Source: Toxoplasma gondii ME49
Taxonomy: Eukaryota; Apicomplexa; Conoidasida; Eucoccidiorida; Sarcocystidae
Direction: 5' to 3'
NCBI RefSeq assembly: GCF_000006565.2
Contig: NC_031478.1
Span: 231,874-295,873 of the forward strand
DNA length: 64,000 nt
Position numbers and translations under genes: made by a program. How positions within the stretch are numbered: the first letter of the stretch is position 1; every line of letters starts with the position of its first letter. The notes below the pieces were generated by a model. It was not told the origin of the DNA. It saw nothing but the letters and a program-made list of their open reading frames with translations, and did no database searches. This document shows positions 59,043-64,000 of the stretch, in pieces.

Positions 59043-62000
59043 GCGTATATCGCTGTTGAAAACGCGATGAAAGACAGCACATCAAACTGAAGACCGCTCG
59101 GTTGAAAGGGCCTCAGTGCAGCGAAGAGCCAAGTCTCTCCTTGACCTCTCAGTGCGCCGCAGGTACAGTTGATACTCACGGATGAGCCCGTGGGGCAGGT
59201 GAAGTAAGAGGTAGCCACTTTGAGAAGTTCCTCGTCCTCGGGGTGGGGGAAGAATGCCTTGAAACCTGAGGACAGAGAGTCGTCACAGACAGTTGCGACT
59301 CCTGCCGACATAGCCATTTTCACGTGTACCTGCATACTCGGGTCGTACGTTTTCCCGTACAAATTGTCCACAGCTGCATGCCTGCCTTACGAGTGTCTCT
59401 GTCTCTCTACGAGCTGAATGGCCAACTTTGACTGGCGTTTCTCTATCCCTCACCCTCTCCGGTAGTTTTGCCTGCTGGCATGTTGCAGTATGGAGTGTCT
59501 GTGTATCGAGATGCCAATCGACATTCGAAAACAGATACAGCGGCAGTTTCAGTAATGATTCGCTCAGTGTGTTCCACTTGTCTCGACCGCGCCTTTCCGG
59601 TAGAAACCGCTTCCTTTCGTGCTTGGGCGCTCCATCAAATTTCGCAACTGTGTAAATTCTCTGATCGACACGACAGGCGGGAGCCTCAGTAACGTCTAGC
59701 TCACCCAGTGGCTCGTCGCCCTTGGCTTTCTTCGGCCCCGTTGTCGGGCCTGCGTCAGCCTCTTTGTACACCCTGACGTCGATAAGAAAACAGAAAGCCA
59801 AAAGGAGAAAGCAAAATGCACTTTTCATTGTTTCCGCCACCGCCGTTTGCCAATACGCACGGGGACTTCCTAAACGGACGAAAGCGGCGCGTCTCGCGGG
59901 TGAGGCTCAGGCTTCGCGCTGCTCTAGAAGACAGCACGTCGCTTTTTTCCTCCTTCTGCGCGTCTGCTGCTGGCTCCGTCACCCTTCCTTTCTCTCTCCT
60001 CTTATTGCTCCCTCTCGCATTTGCCCTCTGTCTTTCTATGGGATGCAAGCATCGACATCTCTTGTTGTTTCCTTGCCTCGTAAGAACGACGACGTGTGTG
60101 TAGTTGTAGAACGGTCGTTCCTCTTCGTCCATTTCCTCAGTCGCCAAGCTCCAGTTCACATCTTCCAAGAGAGAAGAAAACATCGTGGGAATGAGGGCGG
60201 GGGGCGTGTTGCTCACGCGTTCCTTCACCATCCACCCGCAGTTGACGTTGTGTTTCAGCTGCTTTTTCGAGTCGTGCTTTCCGACAGATTCCTCCGATTC
60301 AGGGGAGAGAATTGCCTCTGCGCCACAGATGACACCGCACGAGCGCAAAGGCCTCCAGATGCAGAAGAGAACCACGGCTGCGACCAAGTGTGCTCCACAG
60401 CCTCTACGACACACTCGCGCAGAACCACCAGGGATGAGAAGGGACCGGAGAAAAGCGGGGAGGGAAGGAGAGGACACGAGGCCACAACAGGAGAAGAAGC
60501 AAAGAAGAAACAACGGTTGGAACCTACGCGTGAAAACTCACGAGGGGAAGACTCACCGAGTTTCGCCTTCATGCCAGCTGGGGCGTGTTCACTGAGAAAA
60601 CGAGCAAGGAAGGGAGACAGCAAAAGGGGCAGAGTCTACACCAAGTAAAAGAAGCCGAAGAGCGCCTAAAGATCCCTTTGGACTTCCCTTCGCTCAGCAC
60701 TGATCTTCCTTTTCTACTCACTCGTTCTGGGTCTGCCAGGATGGTGCACCTTCAATAGAAGGGGGAAAACCTCCCTCGTTCCGCAAGAAACCCAAGTCGA
60801 GTTTACATCCCTTCTCAGACACGAAGGCAACACGCACGTACTAGAGCTCCCAGTCCGTCTTTTTCTGCTCCGTCACTTTTCGCCTCTGCTTAAATGTTTC
60901 CGCTGGACTTACGCAGCCAAGCGTAGGAAGGCATCCCGGAAAACATCCGTCGCTTCGGGATACTGGCGAAGAGAAAGAAGAGAGAGAAAGCCGACGACTG
61001 GCGCATTCTCGTCGACTTGGTCTTCCTCTTCTTCGGGGACTGCCTTCAGCAAGGACCCGACATTTCCCTGCAGGAAGAGAGCATGCAGAGGAAACTCCAA
61101 CGACAAAGTCCAGGTGTGTTGCTCTTCCAAAACTCGAATTCTAATTTTTCGCGTTTGTTCCTTTTCCCCTCCGAGGAACGCTGTGCGCGAGGCTTCCAGC
61201 TACGACGAGTCGAAGTCTGTGGCCTAGACGTCCGGATGAGGGCGAGACGCAAGGAGCGGAGGAACGCGGAAAACCGCTGACAACGCACATTCTGTGTTTT
61301 CCCACCCTTTGTCCCCATGCGGCGGAAGCCAGACGGAGAGAGACGAGAGACGCAGATGCGAAAAAGAGCCTCGAGAGGAAAAGAACGCCTAGGGGAGGGA
61401 AGACGGAACAACACGCACTTGGTTAGCAATCGCCTCGGCCAACGACCGCAGAGCCCCAGAGGAGATCTTCAAATGCACGTCGAGTCGAGACTGGCGAAGC
61501 AGAGCAAGAACCGCTTCTGTCGCTTCCTCGTGAGGATCGAACAAGCCAAAGGAGGCCCGGACTGTCTCCTAAAGGAACGCAAACAAAGCCACCGAAACAG
61601 AGATGTGCATCTGCATACACGTGTGGAAAACGATAAATAGGTATATGCAGAAAGTCCTATATAATATATACTTAAATATATGCACGTTCATGCATTGAGT
61701 TATTGGGGCTCCGGCCTCAGTCAGATATCGTTTATAACGTATATTTGCGCATGTTAAGTCTTGTGTACGATTCAACAGGTTACGTGGCTTCTCGACTGAA
61801 ATGGACTGCGCCTTTCCGTCTACATTGGTGGGGTAGTATGACGTTCTACAGAATTGCTTGGCGGCAAGGGTCCAGCTCAAACCTCCACTCACTGTGAGGT
61901 CTGTATCCTCTTCTTCGTCTGCTTCGTCTTCACCGTCTTCTCCCTGTCGTAGAAGTTCCTCCTTGGTCCTCGCTTTGAACTGGATTTCGTCTCCGTCATC

Positions 62001-62123
62001 TTCTTCGTCACTGGAACTTTCTTCGGCGCGCTCCTCGGCATTCACGACGTCTTCGTCTCTCTTTCTTCGTCGGTCGCCCTCGCCAGAAACAGCGGCTTCG
62101 ACTGTCTTATTGCTTCCCTTCAT
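58422..62123 (-). CDS. BCP1/BCCIP family protein (8 exons, 394 aa)
   Basis: Nuclear chaperone/export factor family; yeast Bcp1 escorts ribosomal protein uL14 (Rpl23) and supports Mss4 export, and human BCCIP acts in ribosome biogenesis and binds BRCA2 and p21. Exons on the minus strand: 62123-61893, 61568-61419, 61067-60913, 60591-60557, 60317-60077, 59772-59705, 59265-59180, 58640-58422; all phases agree. Family features in order: acidic Ser/Glu/Asp-rich N-terminus; FGLFDPHEEATEAVLALLRQ; GNVGSLLKA...FLSLLSLRQY; MVKERVSNTPP.LIPTMFSSL; YTHVVVLTR/VYKEAD with KKAKGDEPL; GFKAFFPHPEDEELLKVA; C-terminal YLLLLLLPFDRLK. Intron 5 begins with GC (ACGAG/GCAAGG) instead of GT, giving TR/VYKE exactly as in the family. 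Intron 7 holds a TA microsatellite. The start ATG at 62123 has no in-frame ATG upstream nearby. A hydrophobic stretch in front of exon 6 (59774-59828) is intron, not a signal peptide. Confidence 0.92.
58999..59050. repeat. (TA)n microsatellite in intron 7 of the BCP1 gene
   Basis: About 50 bp of TA with two GTAT interruptions, within intron 58641-59179. Confidence 0.9.
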
Positions 62124-63078
62124 CTTCCGTGAGTGAGCGACTGTCGTGGCGGAGACGCAGAGGACGCGAAGACGGGGGGGGGACTCTGGGCACCGAGGTG
62201 AGCAGGTCTTAGAAAGGGAGAGGCAATTATTGCTCCTAGCAGATGAAGAAAAGTTGAGAGGCACTGGAGAGTCTAGGCCACTGTTCGGCGGCAGACGGAC
62301 GGGACTCAATCCCGGCAGGGCCCCGAAGTCGTCGAGCCCAGACGAGCGGACACGGCGAGATAGCGGAACAACGAGACAGGGTCCAGGGGAGTAGACCCCG
62401 CGGCGTGCTTCACAAAGGGAAAAGAGAAAAGCAATAGAGGCAAACGAATTGCAAGAACGGTGGAATCCTGCGCAGAGATACCCACGCCTCGAAGGATACT
62501 ACAGCGACAGCCTCGTAGGGCATCCGCGCTGTCGATGGCTCGCGTCGACTTTTCTCGGAGACGGCAGGGTATGTCCCTTACCGACGAGACGAGACTACGT
62601 TACGCGGAGATCAGGGTCAAATTACAGAGACTTTCCGTCTTGAGAAAAACACGTTAGAAACGCAGCAAAGTGACTCCTGCAAAGCCGTCTTCGGCCTTTC
62701 ATTGGAACACCGCCAAGAGCAAGCTGTCCAGCCCCAGACACTCCGCTTTTCTTGGGGTCGTCAGGCAAACAGCACACAACCTGCGGGCAGATCAGAGAAG
62801 AAGGCAGCTTCAGTCGGAGAAAGGCCGGAGACACTGTCCTTTCTCCCGAATCTCTGGTTGAAAGTCGGGCTTTTTGACAATATGAGAGCGGCGATGGTCT
62901 CTCGATGGTCGGCAAGTCTGAAGGCGCCTCTGGAAACAATGTTTGGAAGGAACGGAAGTCTCTGGGACAATCGAGACAGCCCTCCTTTCTGTGGCGAAAC
63001 GCTCTGCGCACGTTTTTCTCTCCGTGCCGCCGCAAAGAAGAACCGTGGGGTTCGTTGCAATCTGTCTGGATGAGACAA

Positions 63079-63086
63079 CGCATGCA
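63079..63086 (+). promoter_or_regulatory. TRP-2-type motif (CGCATGCA) upstream of RPL15
   Basis: Matches the [TC]GCATGC[GA] element described for T. gondii ribosomal-protein promoters, ~240 bp upstream of the RPL15 start codon. The palindromic GCATGC core is also an ApiAP2-type site. Motif definition is recalled from the literature, not searched. Confidence 0.7.
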
Positions 63087-63139
63087 CGGTTGCGTAGTCG
63101 TAGCTGGGACCTCCAAAGGCGCGCAAGTAGGAAAGCGAA

Positions 63140-63155
63140 TCGGCTTATATTCCGG
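63140..63155 (+). promoter_or_regulatory. TRP-1-type motif upstream of RPL15
   Basis: TCGGCTTATATTCCGG differs from the described T. gondii ribosomal-protein element TCGGCTTATATTCGG by a single inserted C. It lies 54 bp downstream of the TRP-2-type site and ~170 bp upstream of the start codon, an appropriate position for a core promoter element. Confidence 0.8.
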
Positions 63156-63326
63156 TTGCCGCGGGCGCCAGCGTGTCCAATTTTTCTGGGAGGGGAGGAC
63201 GACCCACTGTTTTGGAAAGAAGCCCCGCGAGGCTCGCGGTTACTTCTCTCTTCCCTGAGTTTTTAATCCAGTGAAAAGAAGGCAGATTCTCTTCTCTTGT
63301 TGCGGGAGCTCTTCCGGATCGACAAA

Positions 63327-63340
63327 ATGGGAGCCTACAA
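63327..63340 (+). CDS. RPL15: 60S ribosomal protein L15 (eL15), first exon only
   Basis: Fourteen coding bases, ATGGGAGCCTACAA, give MGAY plus the first two bases of a Lys codon, followed at once by the donor GTGAGT. MGAYK is the invariant start of eL15, a large-subunit ribosomal protein. Support beyond these five residues: a near-ideal coccidian start context (GACAAAATGG), a short pyrimidine-containing leader, and both ribosomal-protein promoter motifs upstream at sensible distances. The remaining exons (expected to start with Tyr-Lys-type sequence and continue ELWRKKQSD) are not found by 64000, so intron 1 exceeds 660 bp. A short first exon carrying little more than the start codon is common in eukaryotic ribosomal-protein genes. 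Confidence 0.82.
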
Positions 63341-64000
63341 GTGAGTGGCGTCAGACTTGTTTCGCAGTTTGGTGGCTTCGACAGCAAAATTGACGGCAAC
63401 AGAGAACCCCTTTTTGTGGGGACAAGAGACTCCGGCAATTCACGAGCATTCGCAGCCGTCTGGTTTGTTTTTATCTACCAATGGATCTGAACTGGATTTA
63501 GTTGTCGGGTGCTCCCGTTTTTTTGGATCGAGACCGCGTGTTCTGGTTGGAATTTGCCTTGGTTCGGTTCGTGACATCAGCGTCTGCATTTTCTGGTTGC
63601 GGCACAACAGCGTAGGCGGGACAGGTCGCGTAGAACTGCATGGCTTTCGGAGCTGTAGCTTATTGAGTGTGTCTGTGGCCCCTGTAAGCGGTGCATCTCT
63701 CTCCCAGGACTTCGGCGATGCACCTTTGTCGGGCGACTGGAGCGGATGACTGCTGGGGGCAATACGAAGTCAGAAATGCGGGGCCGACGGCAATTAGCAT
63801 ACCCCCTCAACTGCGTCGGGCCGATACAGAGTGTACATACACTGCAGCATTTTCTCTTGTCCCGTTGTTCAGTTGTGTTTTTTTGTCGCGGAGGTTCTGG
63901 CGTGTGCGGCGACCTGTTTCGGGAGACGGCAGGTGGACAGCGGTTGCGAGGTTGCATGCTCAGCGCCTACTCGTGTTGAAACGCTGCCTGTTTCCACTGC
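63341..64000 (+). other. Intron 1 of RPL15 (5' part)
   Basis: Starts with GTGAGTGGCG. A long open frame runs through the first ~400 bases but shows no eL15 similarity and lacks an ATG of its own at its beginning. Nothing else recognised up to the window edge. Confidence 0.6.

Larger units (their letters stand above)
62124..63326. promoter_or_regulatory. Bidirectional promoter region of BCP1 (-) and RPL15 (+)
   Basis: About 1.2 kb between two genes transcribed apart, both tied to ribosome production. It contains the two ribosomal-protein promoter motifs listed separately. No independent gene is supported, although short open frames exist on both strands. Confidence 0.65.

Noticed and set aside
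59283..59828. Apparent secreted protein with a hydrophobic leader on the minus strand
   Set aside because: The hydrophobic part is the translated pyrimidine tract of BCP1 intron 5; exon 6 (VYKEAD...) and exon 7 belong to BCP1 with exact phase agreement.
63345..63749. Open frame after the RPL15 donor
   Set aside because: Begins at GTG inside the donor sequence and has no eL15 or other recognisable similarity; treated as intron.
1..64000. CRISPR arrays, bacterial operons, insertion sequences, mitochondrial-fragment insertions
   Set aside because: No spaced direct repeats or prokaryotic gene organisation; eukaryotic exon structure throughout; no mitochondrial cox/cob-like stretch was recognised by eye.

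Overview
The window reads as nuclear DNA of a coccidian apicomplexan of the Toxoplasma/Hammondia/Neospora group. Evidence: intron-rich genes with GT-AG junctions, long Ser/Ala/Pro-rich low-complexity protein tracts, pyrimidine-rich non-coding strands, starts of the CAAAATGG/CAAACATGG type, intronic TA microsatellites, and near-exact copies of the two known T. gondii ribosomal-protein promoter motifs upstream of an RPL15 first exon. Species cannot be fixed from sequence alone. Gene models were assembled by hand from domain matches, splice sites and codon-phase agreement. Most junctions agree in phase; exceptions are stated in the entries.

Layout, left to right: (1) 311-1311 (-) first exon of a mitochondrial carrier family protein running off the left edge. 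(2) 3923-12614 (-) four-exon gene for a ~2,500-residue low-complexity protein with C2H2 zinc fingers. (3) 12615-17419, no supported gene. (4) 17420-34632 (-) 13-exon gene for a ~3,640-residue BIG/Sec7p-type ARF exchange factor (DCB, HUS, Sec7, HDS regions). (5) 37589-40130 (+) five-exon SDF2-like ER protein ending in HDEL. (6) 40131-43771, unresolved, with scattered coding-like fragments. (7) 43772-44933 (-) three-exon, 201-residue ankyrin-repeat protein. (8) 46352-57996 (+) about 21 exons for a membrane-anchored cyclic-nucleotide phosphodiesterase. (9) 58422-62123 (-) eight-exon BCP1/BCCIP homologue with a GC-AG intron. (10) 63327 onward (+) first exon of ribosomal protein L15, running off the right edge.

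The most unusual object is gene 8. A two-pass membrane N-terminus with a ~210-residue loop is followed by a region that aligns by eye with a histidine-kinase dimerisation/ATPase core, then a receiver-like region, then a complete PDE catalytic domain. Kinase and receiver signature residues look lost, so it resembles a two-component phosphorelay collapsed into one protein and kept as a regulatory scaffold on a cAMP/cGMP hydrolase. A 186-bp MITE-like inverted repeat lies in the same gene. Functionally the window mixes secretory-pathway genes (Sec7 GEF, SDF2), cyclic-nucleotide signalling (PDE) and ribosome biogenesis (BCP1 and RPL15, which are divergent neighbours sharing a 1.2-kb upstream region).
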